A stretch of 39,644 nt of DNA from an uncultured Haliea sp. (lineage in GTDB: Bacteria; Pseudomonadota; Gammaproteobacteria; Pseudomonadales; Halieaceae), in the NCBI GenBank assembly GCA_913062625.1, contig CAJXWP010000018.1:1-39644 (forward strand), given 5' to 3'. Below are positions 8,651 to 16,821 of the stretch, piece after piece (position 1 is the stretch's first letter; each line of letters opens with the position of its first letter). The position numbers were made by a program, and so were the translations under genes. The notes under the pieces were generated by a model. The model was not told where the DNA came from. It saw nothing but the letters and a program-made list of their open reading frames with translations, and made no database searches.

Positions 8651-8786
8651 GGTGTTCTTTCGAACTCTCGGCTGACGAAAGGCGAGCATTAACCGGCCTA
8701 CCCAGCGGCGAAAACTTCTCCCCTCGAGCAAGTGTCAGGGTCATTTTTTCTGGCCGTCTCGTGCGTATCCCTCGTCAAAGGTGGAT

Positions 8787-9674
8787 TCAGGCGCCGACCA
8801 GTTGCAGTGCATCAGGGCGCAAGTGTCCCTTAGCAATCTCATCACGGAGCAGGGCTTCGGTGAATTCACCGTCTTCGAGTCCTTCGCGCACCAATCCGAA
8901 AAAGAACGCTTCCTGACTTAGGTCGGGATGGGCGGCATAGGTCCCAGCAAACTTATAATCCCCAAACAGGGCGCGGCGACCACGTCGCAGCCAGTGCCTG
9001 GGGGGAAATAATTGAAAGGTGTCTGCGGGGCGATAGTCGATCTTGAGGCCTGTCTTCCAAGGTTGCGTTTTGCGTTTGGTATTGTGCAGCAGTTTCGTAT
9101 CGTCGTTCAGATGGTCGAAATCGTTCCACTGGGTTTCGAGCAGACCAACCGTTGCAGCATTTTCTAACTTTAGCGATACCCATTCCATGTAATCCCGTTT
9201 TGCTGGCTCGAACATATCCGCAAAGTTGCTTTCAAACTGCCAGTGCTGGAGCTTGGCGCAATCGAGCAGCATGACACTGGAGGCGTAAGCACCTTTGCGT
9301 CCCTTGCGTCCAGATTTTGGACGGCACATGATCGAAGCGCCCTCCATGTCGCGGCTCAGTAGTTCCCAGATGTCCCCAGCGGCAAAAATATCCGGATCCA
9401 TGATCACAGCTCGGCCTTCGTAGTTCATCAATTGGGGTGGGGCAAAGCGCAGTGGAGTAAAGGATTGTAAGTCTTCATTCAACCACGGGCGTAATTCGCC
9501 GTCGCGGCGGTAGAGCTGCCCTTCACGCTCCAGCATGCAGGGGTAACTCTTCAACTCGATGAATTTCACATCGAATTTCTCCGCGTTAGCAGAACGCTTG
9601 CGCAGCGAATAACGACTTACCAGTGCGCCGAGCATCTGCTTATGATTTGTGTGAATAAAAACGGTTGGTTTCAA
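8787..9674 (-). CDS. GT8-like glycosyltransferase (GT-1)
   Basis: First of three paralogs with a GT-A/GT8-like pattern. It shows an N-terminal KPTVFIHTNHKQMLGALV strand-helix, a LQSFTPLRFAPPQLMNYEG segment, the metal-binding MDPDIFAAGDIWELL block (DxD at residues 93 and 95), SSVMLLDCAKL, and a late LLHNTKRKTQPWKTG motif that corresponds to the H...KPW metal-ligand motif of GT8 enzymes. Family members transfer sugars from nucleotide donors to LPS cores, glycogenin and similar acceptors; donor and acceptor are unknown here. Paralogs start near KPTVF, and the only start codon there is TTG 9674, preceded by GAGAAG at about 6 bases. The longest frame (9788) would leave just 21 bases to the divergent ELM1 gene and has an N-terminus unlike its paralogs. 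Confidence 0.78.
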   Translation of the reverse strand: MKPTVFIHTNHKQMLGALVSRYSLRKRSANAEKFDVKFIELKSYPCMLEREGQLYRRDGELRPWLNEDLQSFTPLRFAPPQLMNYEGRAVIMDPDIFAAGDIWELLSRDMEGASIMCRPKSGRKGRKGAYASSVMLLDCAKLQHWQFESNFADMFEPAKRDYMEWVSLKLENAATVGLLETQWNDFDHLNDDTKLLHNTKRKTQPWKTGLKIDYRPADTFQLFPPRHWLRRGRRALFGDYKFAGTYAAHPDLSQEAFFFGLVREGLEDGEFTEALLRDEIAKGHLRPDALQLVGA

Positions 9675-9809
9675 ACTGTTTCTTCTCGCGCATAATGTGT
9701 GGGATAGTTTAACGCTACTGTGCACTTCCACAAACGTCTGGCTTTGGCAATTTTTGGAGCGACGCTCTGGAGGGGTCATTATCAGCAATCAATGTAACAA
9801 GGAAAGTGC

Positions 9810-10919
9810 GTGGGCGAGGATCAATTAACAGTCTGGTGTCTGCTGGGGAGGAAAGCCGGCGATAACACGCAGGTGCGGGCGCTTGCTGCGGAACTGGACC
9901 TGGACAGCGTAGAGAAGTTCATAACGGCCAGATCCTGGGAGCTGTTGAGTCATTTCGGCACAGGGGCGACGCTTGCGGGGATCGATCGCCGTCAATCCAG
10001 TGATCTGCAGGCCCCCTGGCCGGATATTGTGATCAGCGCGGGGCGTCGCAATGAGCCTGTAGCACAATGGATTAGACAGCAATCTGGCGGGCTCACTCGT
10101 CTGGTACATATTGGTCGGCCCTGGGCTCCCCTGTCCAGTTGGGATCTGATCGTGACAACCCCACAGTACTTTTTGCCACAGCTTGACAATATTTTGCACA
10201 ACAGCCTGCCATTGCACCGTGTGTCGCGGCAAGGTCTTAATAGCGCTGGAAATGAGCTACGCCCTCAGTTAGTGAACCTTCCGCGGCCCTGGGTGGCCGT
10301 GTTTGTGGGGGGTAACAGTGGCCGCTTTGTGATGACAGGCGATAAGGGACGACGGCTGGGTTCACTGGCTGCAGATTTAGCGACTGCCGCAGGCGGCTCT
10401 GTGCTGCTGACCGACAGTGCGCGCACGCCGCATGCGGTGGGAGATGCTTTGCAGGCACAATTGACCGGACCGAATCTTTGCTACCGCTGGGGTAGCAAAG
10501 ATGACAACCCTTATCGCGGGTTGCTGGCGCTGGCAGATGCTTTTGTGGTCACTGGCGAGTCCATGTCCATGCTGGGCGAAGCAGTAGATACGGGCCGGCC
10601 TCTTTACATATTTGATGTCGGCGACGGTGCGGCGCATTGGTGGACGCTGCCGCATAGCTATCGTTACAAGCCACTCAGTCATCGTCTTGCAATGCGTTTC
10701 GGGCCGGCCCGTATGCGGCGCGATATTGGTAATATCCAGAATGCTTTGGTGCATGGCGGTGGGGCGCGATGGTTAGCCCCCGCTATGATCGACTCCGCGG
10801 CAGCGGCTTTAAAAGCGGTTACTGTGGCGCCTTCTTCTTTTGGGGAATCCGGCGCAGTGGCACGCAATGAGCTGAAGCGCGCAGCACAGGCGGTCAGGCG
10901 GCTTGTGACAGTCCGCTGA
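9810..10919 (+). CDS. ELM1-family protein (ELM1-b), GT-B-like glycosyltransferase candidate
   Basis: Second ELM1-family member, 369 residues. N-terminal VWCLLGRKAGDNTQV parallels ELM1-a; PDIVISAGRRNEPVAQWIR (71-89) and LVHIGRPW follow, then VAVFVGGNSGRF (162-173), and the strong C-terminal block DDNPYRGLLALADAFVVTGE with SMSMLGEA (231-258) and a GRPLYIF strand. In GT-B folds the equivalent C-terminal loops bind the nucleotide donor. GTG 9810 is preceded by AAGGAA at 6 bases, a convincing start. It is divergent from GT-1 and its 3' end overlaps the convergent GT-2 gene by 26 bases. Two copies in one island, each beside sulfotransferase or glycosyltransferase genes, argue for a role in glycan or glycolipid assembly. 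Confidence 0.82.
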   Translation: MGEDQLTVWCLLGRKAGDNTQVRALAAELDLDSVEKFITARSWELLSHFGTGATLAGIDRRQSSDLQAPWPDIVISAGRRNEPVAQWIRQQSGGLTRLVHIGRPWAPLSSWDLIVTTPQYFLPQLDNILHNSLPLHRVSRQGLNSAGNELRPQLVNLPRPWVAVFVGGNSGRFVMTGDKGRRLGSLAADLATAAGGSVLLTDSARTPHAVGDALQAQLTGPNLCYRWGSKDDNPYRGLLALADAFVVTGESMSMLGEAVDTGRPLYIFDVGDGAAHWWTLPHSYRYKPLSHRLAMRFGPARMRRDIGNIQNALVHGGGARWLAPAMIDSAAAALKAVTVAPSSFGESGAVARNELKRAAQAVRRLVTVR

Positions 10920-11838
10920 GCGGATGTAGTGGTGCCGCAGGTAAATCGGGTGTGTTGTTCAGGATTTCCAGGGCGTCGTGGCGCACATGGTTCTGAGCCA
11001 TCTCAGCGCGCAGAAAGTCCTCGCTAATCTTGCCTTCTTGCATGCACTCCTTGAGTAGACCGAAGAAGAAAGCTTCCTGATTGCGATCGGGGTGCTGCTT
11101 ATAATTGCCCAGAAAAGCGTACTCGCCGAAGAGTTTGCGGCGCGCGCGCATAATCCAGGCTGCGGGGGGAAACAGGCGAAAGCGCTCCGCGGGACGCCAG
11201 TCGGTCGGAAGTCCGGTCTTCCAGGGTTGAGTCTTGCGCCGTGTGGTGTGTAGCAATTTAGTGTCCAGTGAGAATTTGTCAAAATCGTTCCACTGCGTCT
11301 CGAAAAAACCGATTGAGGCTTGATCTTCTTCCTTCAGGCATATCCAAGGTTGGTAGTCTTGAGTGAAATCGAACATGGCTTCAAAGCTTTTGTGGGCATC
11401 CCAATGGGGTAATTTGGCACAATCAAGCAGCATAACGCTGCTGGCCATGCATTTGTCGATTAGGCCTTTGGGCCCGGATCGCATGCGACACATGATGGCA
11501 TTCTCCTGCATATTACGACTCAGAAGTGCCCAGATATCGGCGGTGGCGAAGATATCGGGGTCGATGACGACCGCGCGCCCCTCGTAATTCATCAGCTTCG
11601 GCGGCATGAACCGTGTTGGCGTGAAAGACTGCAAATCGTCATTTAGCCACGTGCGCTTGACGCCGTCACGAAGGTATTCCTGGCCCTCCCTTGCAGCGAA
11701 AAATGGATAATCGCGGCTGTCCATGATCTGTACATCGAACTTGTCGTTGTTGAGGGAGTAGCGGCGTAGGGCGTGTTCGGCGACGATGGCACCGGTAATT
11801 TGCTTGTGGTTGGTCTGAATAAATACAGAGGCTTTCAT
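10894..11838 (-). CDS. GT8-like glycosyltransferase (GT-2)
   Basis: 314-residue paralog of GT-1 and GT-3. It begins KASVFIQTNHKQITGAIVAE, has FDVQIMDSRDYPFFAAREGQ, LQSFTPTRFMPPKLMNYEG, the DxD block VIDPDIFATADIWALL (Asp93 and Asp95), SSVMLLDCAKLPHWDA, and LLHTTRRKTQPWKTG near residue 200. The C-terminal third (NQEAFFFGLLKECMQEGKIS, then HVRHDALEIL) is also shared by all three copies, so they are true full-length paralogs rather than a common domain. ATG 11838 fits the paralog start exactly. It lies 128 bases downstream of the lipid-kinase operon on the same strand and may be its fourth gene. The 3' end overlaps ELM1-b tail to tail. Confidence 0.8.
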   Translation of the reverse strand: MKASVFIQTNHKQITGAIVAEHALRRYSLNNDKFDVQIMDSRDYPFFAAREGQEYLRDGVKRTWLNDDLQSFTPTRFMPPKLMNYEGRAVVIDPDIFATADIWALLSRNMQENAIMCRMRSGPKGLIDKCMASSVMLLDCAKLPHWDAHKSFEAMFDFTQDYQPWICLKEEDQASIGFFETQWNDFDKFSLDTKLLHTTRRKTQPWKTGLPTDWRPAERFRLFPPAAWIMRARRKLFGEYAFLGNYKQHPDRNQEAFFFGLLKECMQEGKISEDFLRAEMAQNHVRHDALEILNNTPDLPAAPLHPLSGLSQAA

Positions 11839-11966
11839 GGATTCGCTAAAGCTGTCAGAGTTGCCTTATTTAGCGCCAAACTATAAAGGAATGTGTCTTG
11901 GTTTGCCATTTCGAAGAACGCATTTGAGCGTGAATAGTACGTGCTGCGGTCGATCCCAGCCCGTTG

Positions 11967-12911
11967 TTACTTGAAAATCCCACGGCGGTATAGACCCCAG
12001 AAAAAGCCCCATAGATGGATCAAAGGCGCGCGCCTGACCGCGTCGGGAATAGGGATTTCTTCGCCCGAGTGACGCTCGAGTTTCCAGGCTATGTAGTCCA
12101 GTCCGCCCTCGAAAGTGAACAATGCTTTGATCAGCCTCAAAATAGACAGGAACTTACCCTGGCCGCGTCGCAGCGCCCACGCCACTGTCGCAAGCCAGCG
12201 CTTGGTGGCGCCAATCTGGCTGCGATAATGCAGCTCCGCATCCTGCGTGTACAAAACGAAGGAAAATCCGAGGTCGCTCGCGTGATGCTGTGTCAGGGCG
12301 GTGTAGAAGCTCTGCGACGTGTTTGCCAGCTCTTGGGCCCTCCCCGCGCGTTCTGTGCGCAGTTCTGTCGCATAGCTTAGGCTTAGCGATTGCTGCCATA
12401 GAGTGAGAAGACTGCCTTGAGCGGGCAGAGCTGGCAATGCATTTTGTAACAGAGTATGCGCTGCCATTGTGAGGGACGCTTCTATCTGTTCCCGTATCTG
12501 CTCGTCGCGGGCGTATAAGATGCGGGTGGGCTGTGCGAAACGGCCCCAGATATAGGATTCGAACCAGGCTGAAGAGCAGCCTCGCTGGAAGTCATGCAAG
12601 GAAATGACGGTGACCTTGCTGCGCAGAGTCTTGCCCTTAGCTGCTAGCTTTTGCTCGGCGTAGAAGACATTGGGGGGTAATAGCCAGTTAGCGGCGGCTA
12701 GTGCCGGGCGGCGATAGGCTGCACGATAGCTATCGCAGATCAGGTACAGGTCCAACAGTCCGTCATAGATATCGCCACTGCGCAGGCAGGAGCCATACAC
12801 TAACGTACAACAGACGGTTCCGTGGTGGCGTGTATCAAGTTGCTCTAACAACGCGGCTAGCGTTGGGTCAGATGCTACATCGGGGCCGGCAACCTTCGGG
12901 TAGGGGCTCAC
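11967..12911 (-). CDS. Nucleotidyltransferase, Tam41-like CDP-lipid synthase candidate
   Basis: 314 residues. The N-terminal region has a nucleotidyltransferase-type motif: LVYGSCLRSG (Gly40-Ser41) followed by LLDLYLICDS with Asp54. The next part, LLPPNVFYAE, then KVTVISLHDF, then AWFESYIWGRFAQPTRILY, resembles the order seen in Tam41 phosphatidate cytidylyltransferases (YGSG...DF, GvYFN, K.GVVS..L, W..LY.AGRL.KP..I). On that basis I propose it makes a CDP-activated lipid from a phosphorylated lipid. This is motif-level similarity judged by eye and could be wrong; a generic nucleotidyltransferase is the fallback. GTG 12911 overlaps the lipid-kinase stop (GTGA). A two-gene unit of lipid kinase plus cytidylyltransferase would be a logical kinase-then-CTP-activation pair. 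Confidence 0.6.
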   Translation of the reverse strand: MSPYPKVAGPDVASDPTLAALLEQLDTRHHGTVCCTLVYGSCLRSGDIYDGLLDLYLICDSYRAAYRRPALAAANWLLPPNVFYAEQKLAAKGKTLRSKVTVISLHDFQRGCSSAWFESYIWGRFAQPTRILYARDEQIREQIEASLTMAAHTLLQNALPALPAQGSLLTLWQQSLSLSYATELRTERAGRAQELANTSQSFYTALTQHHASDLGFSFVLYTQDAELHYRSQIGATKRWLATVAWALRRGQGKFLSILRLIKALFTFEGGLDYIAWKLERHSGEEIPIPDAVRRAPLIHLWGFFWGLYRRGIFK

Positions 12912-13873
12912 AGGCGCAAAAACCGCAGAGGTTCGCTAGCGCTTATCGTCACCGTGTGAGCGACCTCAAGTAGTTCTCCGTCTAAATTGACCTTACCGTC
13001 CATTTCAAGCGTTATCCTATCGGCGTTATGGCTATGGTAGCCCGATGCCGGCACCGCATTGCGACTGTGACGACCGCGCACGATGGAAAAGAAGGTCCGG
13101 GCAAAGCGAGTGCAGCCTTGTTCCATGAGGGTCAGGCGAATGCCGCCGGGCTCTTTGCTCCAGAACGGTTGCATGCCGAAAGCTAGGCGCTGCAGGGTGC
13201 TAACCGCGAGTATTAGGGTGCTATATTGGGTCGGGTTGCTGTCTTCAAGTGACAGTGTGATGCCGACCTGTTGATTAAAAGCTGGATCGTTACGTATAAC
13301 GCCCCACACGGTACGCAGTGTGCCCAAGGCCAGACTGAAATCATCACGCAGCCCCCGTGAGTGGATCTCCTTGTGCGCGTATTCCGTGCCCTGAATAACG
13401 GCGCCACCACCGAGAAACATGCCGTAGCGAGGGGGCTGAACGGTGTCTACGACCACCCGTAGCATTGCACGCTGACTGATTTTATTCGCCGTTTGACGGC
13501 TGCCTTCACTCCACTGGCAGAAGTGTGTCACTGCTTTGCTGAGTGAACCGCGTAGGCCGATATCCCCCGCACTCATGTTAGCCGTGCCACCGGGCAGTAG
13601 GGCGATCAGAGGTGGTGTGGCGAAGGGCCTCGCTTCCAAAAGCTCGCCGAGAATGGCTGCCACTGTCCCATCGCCGCCGTTGATTGCGAGTATTTGGACA
13701 TTAAGATCGGCAAGTTCCTGCAGCGCAGGTCGGATATCAGCCGCACGGTGGGTAATACAATGGTGAATACCTCGGTGCTGCTCGATCTGTGAGCGGATGT
13801 CTTCGAATTGGTCACGGTTGTGGCCGCTGCTCGGATTGCTGATCAGGCCTACCGGGCCTGCCGCCGGTCTCAC
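12908..13873 (-). CDS. Diacylglycerol/sphingosine kinase-family (LCB5/YegS-type) lipid kinase
   Basis: 321-residue member of the DAGK catalytic-domain family. The ATP-site signatures are clear: ISNPSSG (11-17), AINGGDGTVAAIL with GGDGT at 66-70, and LLPGGTANMSAGDIGL (PGGTANM 94-100). The C-terminal half holds the lipid-binding beta sandwich ending in LDGELLEV. The family phosphorylates diacylglycerol, sphingoid bases, ceramide or polyprenols; the sequence does not say which. GTG 13873 overlaps the stop of the upstream secreted-protein gene as GTGA, and its own stop overlaps the next GTG the same way, so the three genes form one tightly coupled unit. Threonine in TANM, where many family members have a small residue followed by N, is normal for the family. 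Confidence 0.85.
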   Translation of the reverse strand: MRPAAGPVGLISNPSSGHNRDQFEDIRSQIEQHRGIHHCITHRAADIRPALQELADLNVQILAINGGDGTVAAILGELLEARPFATPPLIALLPGGTANMSAGDIGLRGSLSKAVTHFCQWSEGSRQTANKISQRAMLRVVVDTVQPPRYGMFLGGGAVIQGTEYAHKEIHSRGLRDDFSLALGTLRTVWGVIRNDPAFNQQVGITLSLEDSNPTQYSTLILAVSTLQRLAFGMQPFWSKEPGGIRLTLMEQGCTRFARTFFSIVRGRHSRNAVPASGYHSHNADRITLEMDGKVNLDGELLEVAHTVTISASEPLRFLRL

Positions 13874-14709
13874 AGTGTGGATTCCCTCAACGTGACCGAT
13901 TTGAGGTTGATTTCGGTGGCACCGATGCGAGGCGCCTGACCACGTATTTGCAAAGGCAAGCCAGTAACGCGGTCAAAGAACAAAATAATCTCTCCATTCA
14001 ATCCAAGCAGCCTGAAGTCATCTTTATCCTCTAGTGTCGTGTCCGGTTTAGCGTGTATGGACACAGCCAGTGTGTCACGTGTACCGACGGCACTGCCTGC
14101 GCCCGTGATCTCATAGTCAACCTTGATCGGGATGCCATTACCACTGATGAGATGCACTCGATAGAAGTTCAAATCGGTATGGATCAGCACATCCATGGAC
14201 TCGCCAGGCCCCTGAGCCTGTAACTGTTGTGCCAGCATCAGTAGAATATAGGGAGAGGTCACCGTGATGTCAGTCGCAGAAGCAGGATAAACAAGCTCAT
14301 TTCGCGACGTTGTGGGCCAATCCTCGGGTAGGATGCCGCTATCGGACACTGCATTGTGACGTTCACGGACTATGAAGTCGGCCTCATACTCGTACAATTT
14401 CATGCGCTGTTGCTTGCCCTGTGTGAGGCGCGAGCGGGTAAGCGCTCGGCCTGTGGTGGACTCAAAATGCACTCGTACTCGTTCTGAATTATTCACTACA
14501 GAACTCTGAACATACAGTTCCCATAGCCCGGCATTGTCAGGGACAGGGAGAACCTCGATGCGCGATCGTGCAATGGCCCAAAACGCTTTTTGCTCGAACT
14601 CGACTACACGCCACTCAGGCAGTTGCGGAGCTTCAATGTCAGAGGCCTGACTAAGGCTGGTTAGCACCATGAGTCCGGTGAGGAAGAGAATTCTAGGTAG
14701 CGTAGCCAT
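13870..14709 (-). CDS. Secreted protein of lipid-kinase operon (DUF3108-like, tentative)
   Basis: 279 residues with an N-terminal signal peptide (MATLPRILFLTGLMVLTSLS, likely cleaved after SQA near residue 22). The mature part is beta-rich without cysteines or obvious catalytic motif. Its C-terminal section (NGEIILFFDRVTGLPLQI followed by RGQAPRIG) recalls DUF3108 periplasmic proteins, but I hold that assignment loosely. It is the first gene of a three-gene operon with the lipid kinase and nucleotidyltransferase, each joined by GTGA overlap. A periplasmic partner that binds or presents the lipid product would fit, but nothing in the sequence proves it. It is divergent from the ST-D operon across 274 bases. 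Confidence 0.7.
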   Translation of the reverse strand: MATLPRILFLTGLMVLTSLSQASDIEAPQLPEWRVVEFEQKAFWAIARSRIEVLPVPDNAGLWELYVQSSVVNNSERVRVHFESTTGRALTRSRLTQGKQQRMKLYEYEADFIVRERHNAVSDSGILPEDWPTTSRNELVYPASATDITVTSPYILLMLAQQLQAQGPGESMDVLIHTDLNFYRVHLISGNGIPIKVDYEITGAGSAVGTRDTLAVSIHAKPDTTLEDKDDFRLLGLNGEIILFFDRVTGLPLQIRGQAPRIGATEINLKSVTLRESTL

Positions 14710-14918
14710 ATTGAATAACCATCTTGACGAAAAGAAAATGACATTAGGCCAGAGCCGCTCGGTGGCAGTTAATTCCGCAACCGGTTGGCGTGAGGCTTCC
14801 GCGAGACGTTGAGTTACCGCGGTAAGAGCTTCAGCTAAAGGCCGTGTTTGTACCTAATCCCCATTAAAATCAATTGCTTGTGACAATGTACGAAAGCCGT
14901 TAAAAATACCACACATCC

Positions 14919-14945
14919 TTGAGAATGGCATGATCATCCTATAAC
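14919..14945 (+). promoter_or_regulatory. Candidate sigma70 promoter for the ST-D operon
   Basis: TTGAGA at 14919-14924 and TATAAC at 14940-14945 are separated by 15 bases, shorter than the ideal 17, and lie about 40 bases upstream of the ST-D start. The -10 box is good; the spacer is the weak point. The rest of the 274-base divergent region (14710-14983) shows no other convincing signal. Confidence 0.3.
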
Positions 14946-14983
14946 CTTCGCTGGCGATCTGTCCGCGATCAGGGGAAATGTAC

Positions 14984-15907
14984 ATGCATATGATTATCAA
15001 GCGACTGATCAAATGGTTGGTACGCGCGATTTCGGTATTTTTACCAGAGGCCAAGGCGCATGAGTTGCAGCGTTGGCGTCGAGGTAGAGAGGAATTCTGG
15101 AAGTATAACCAGTGTCAGTACATTTTTGCTTCTTACGGTAAGAGCGGCCGCACGTGGGTGCGCGTAATGATCTCGCGCTACTATCAACTGGTGTACCAAT
15201 TACCCGACAATATCCTTATGGGCTTTGATAACTTTACTCGGCTCAACGGGGATATCCCCAAAATCTTTTTTACCCATGATAACTACCTGCGGGGTTATAC
15301 GGGCAATGTCGATTCCAAGAAAGATTTTTATGGGAAAAAGACAGTGCTGCTGGTGCGCAATCCCATCGATGTCGCAGTATCACAGTTTTTTCAGTGGAAA
15401 TACCGCATGCGGCCGGAGAAAAAGGCCATGAACCACTATCCCGCCCATGAGGCGGATATTTCCGTCTACGATTTTGTGAAGGACGATAACCAAGGCCTCT
15501 CGCACATCATTGAATTCCTCAACAAGTGGGCTTTAGAGTTGCCCAAAATTCAGCATCTGCTAGTGGTGCGCTATGAAGATTTGCGATTAAACCCCGAGCA
15601 GGAAATGGCGAAAATTGTTACATTTCTGGGATTGGAAGCGAATGCAGATTTTCTTCGGGATACGGCAGAATTTGCTTCGGTGGAGAATCTGCGCAAAAAA
15701 GAACAGGAAAATTATTTCTGGCGCAGTGGCAGCCGAGTGCAGGCCAAGGACGTCAATGACCCTAATACATTCAAAGTGCGAAAAGCGAAGGTTGGCGGTT
15801 ATCGCGATTACTTTAATGATGATCAAGTGGCTGAATTAGATGCTATGGTTGACTCTTTCCTGCTCCCGGCGTTCGGTTACACGAGCCCAGAGATGGCGGA
15901 GGCATAG
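14984..15907 (+). CDS. Sulfotransferase (ST-D)
   Basis: About 307 residues, close to ST-B and ST-C. From ATG 14984, the 5'-phosphosulfate loop is GKSGRTW (52-58), the catalytic-His motif is FFTHDNY (His98), the 3'-phosphate site is VRNPIDVAVS (about 124-133), and the C-terminal cofactor loop is FKVRKAKVGGYRDYF. A basic amphipathic N-terminus (IIKRLIKWLVRAISVFLPEA) suggests membrane association. Three ATGs lie within 12 bases. AGGGG stands about 8 bases before the second one (14984), while the first (14978) is too close to it. It is the first gene of a three-gene operon: the stop TAG shares one base with the GTG start of GT-3, and GT-3 overlaps 2OG-b. This pairs sulfation, sugar transfer and hydroxylation in one transcript. 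Confidence 0.88.
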   Translation: MHMIIKRLIKWLVRAISVFLPEAKAHELQRWRRGREEFWKYNQCQYIFASYGKSGRTWVRVMISRYYQLVYQLPDNILMGFDNFTRLNGDIPKIFFTHDNYLRGYTGNVDSKKDFYGKKTVLLVRNPIDVAVSQFFQWKYRMRPEKKAMNHYPAHEADISVYDFVKDDNQGLSHIIEFLNKWALELPKIQHLLVVRYEDLRLNPEQEMAKIVTFLGLEANADFLRDTAEFASVENLRKKEQENYFWRSGSRVQAKDVNDPNTFKVRKAKVGGYRDYFNDDQVAELDAMVDSFLLPAFGYTSPEMAEA

Positions 15908-16821
15908 TGGCCAATAACTGCGTCTTTATACACACCAATGAGCGACAGTGGTTGGGCGCTTTGGTCGCTGAATATTCTTTTCGCCGCAATTCAGCCAATG
16001 CCGACAAGTTTGACGTTAAATTCATTCACACGCGAGACTACCCTTATCTCGCCGCAAAAGAAGGCCAGAGTTTTCTGCGCGGTGGCTCTGAGCGTATCTG
16101 GCATATGGACGACTTACAATCGTTCACACCACTGCGTTTTTTGCCGCCGAAGCTGATGAACTGGCAGGGCCGCGCGGTACTGACTGACCCCGATATTTTC
16201 GCGGCGGGTGATATCTACGAACTGTTAACTAAGGATATGGATGGTGCCGCTGTCATGGGTCGGCGCCGCTCAGAAAAGCAGGGAAAAGAGCCCCAGATTG
16301 CTACTAGTGTGATGCTGATGGATTGTGCGCGTCTGCAGCATTGGGATGCCGAAATAGAGTTCGATCAACTGTTCCGCTCTAAAAGAGACTACAAGAAGTG
16401 GATGGTGCTCGACTATGAAGACCCAGCCACTATTGGCTATTTGGAAGAGTGCTGGAACGACTTTGATCACCTTGATGCTAACACTCGCTTGCTGCACAAC
16501 ACGAAACGCAAAACGCAGCCTTGGAAAACAGGTTTACCTGTGGACTACACGCCAGCTGATAAATTCAAGGGTAAACCACTGCTGGCTTCTGCCAATCGCT
16601 TGCGAATAAAGATGTTTGGTCAGTATGGTTTGCTGGGCCGTTACAAAAAGCATCCAGACCTGCGCCAAGAGCAGTTTTTCTTTGGCCTGCTGAAAGAGTG
16701 TCTGCATTCAGGGCACGTCAGCGAAGAGCTTGTGCGAGACGAAATCAGTAAAAACCATGTGCGCCATGACGCTTTTGAAGTGCTGGAACGCACCCCTAAA
16801 CTGGAGAAAATGGCAGCGTGA
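15907..16821 (+). CDS. GT8-like glycosyltransferase (GT-3)
   Basis: 304-residue paralog of GT-1 and GT-2. CVFIHTNERQWLGALVAEYS (5-24), FDVKFIHTRDYPYLAAKEGQ, LQSFTPLRFLPPKLMNWQG, the DxD block TDPDIFAAGDIYELL (Asp94, Asp96) and LLHNTKRKTQPWKTG (195-209) give a GT-A/GT8-like metal-dependent transferase. The C-terminal EQFFFGLLKECLHSG and HVRHDAFEVLE blocks match GT-2. GTG 15907 overlaps the ST-D stop by one base, so it has no independent ribosome-binding site of note and is probably translated by coupling. The pairing with a sulfotransferase and an oxygenase suggests that the sugar it adds is the one then sulfated or hydroxylated, but that is inference. Confidence 0.82.
   Translation: MANNCVFIHTNERQWLGALVAEYSFRRNSANADKFDVKFIHTRDYPYLAAKEGQSFLRGGSERIWHMDDLQSFTPLRFLPPKLMNWQGRAVLTDPDIFAAGDIYELLTKDMDGAAVMGRRRSEKQGKEPQIATSVMLMDCARLQHWDAEIEFDQLFRSKRDYKKWMVLDYEDPATIGYLEECWNDFDHLDANTRLLHNTKRKTQPWKTGLPVDYTPADKFKGKPLLASANRLRIKMFGQYGLLGRYKKHPDLRQEQFFFGLLKECLHSGHVSEELVRDEISKNHVRHDAFEVLERTPKLEKMAA

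Noticed and set aside
9675-9788. Longer N-terminus of GT-1
   Set aside because: The extension is unlike both paralogs and would leave 21 bases to the divergent ELM1-b start.
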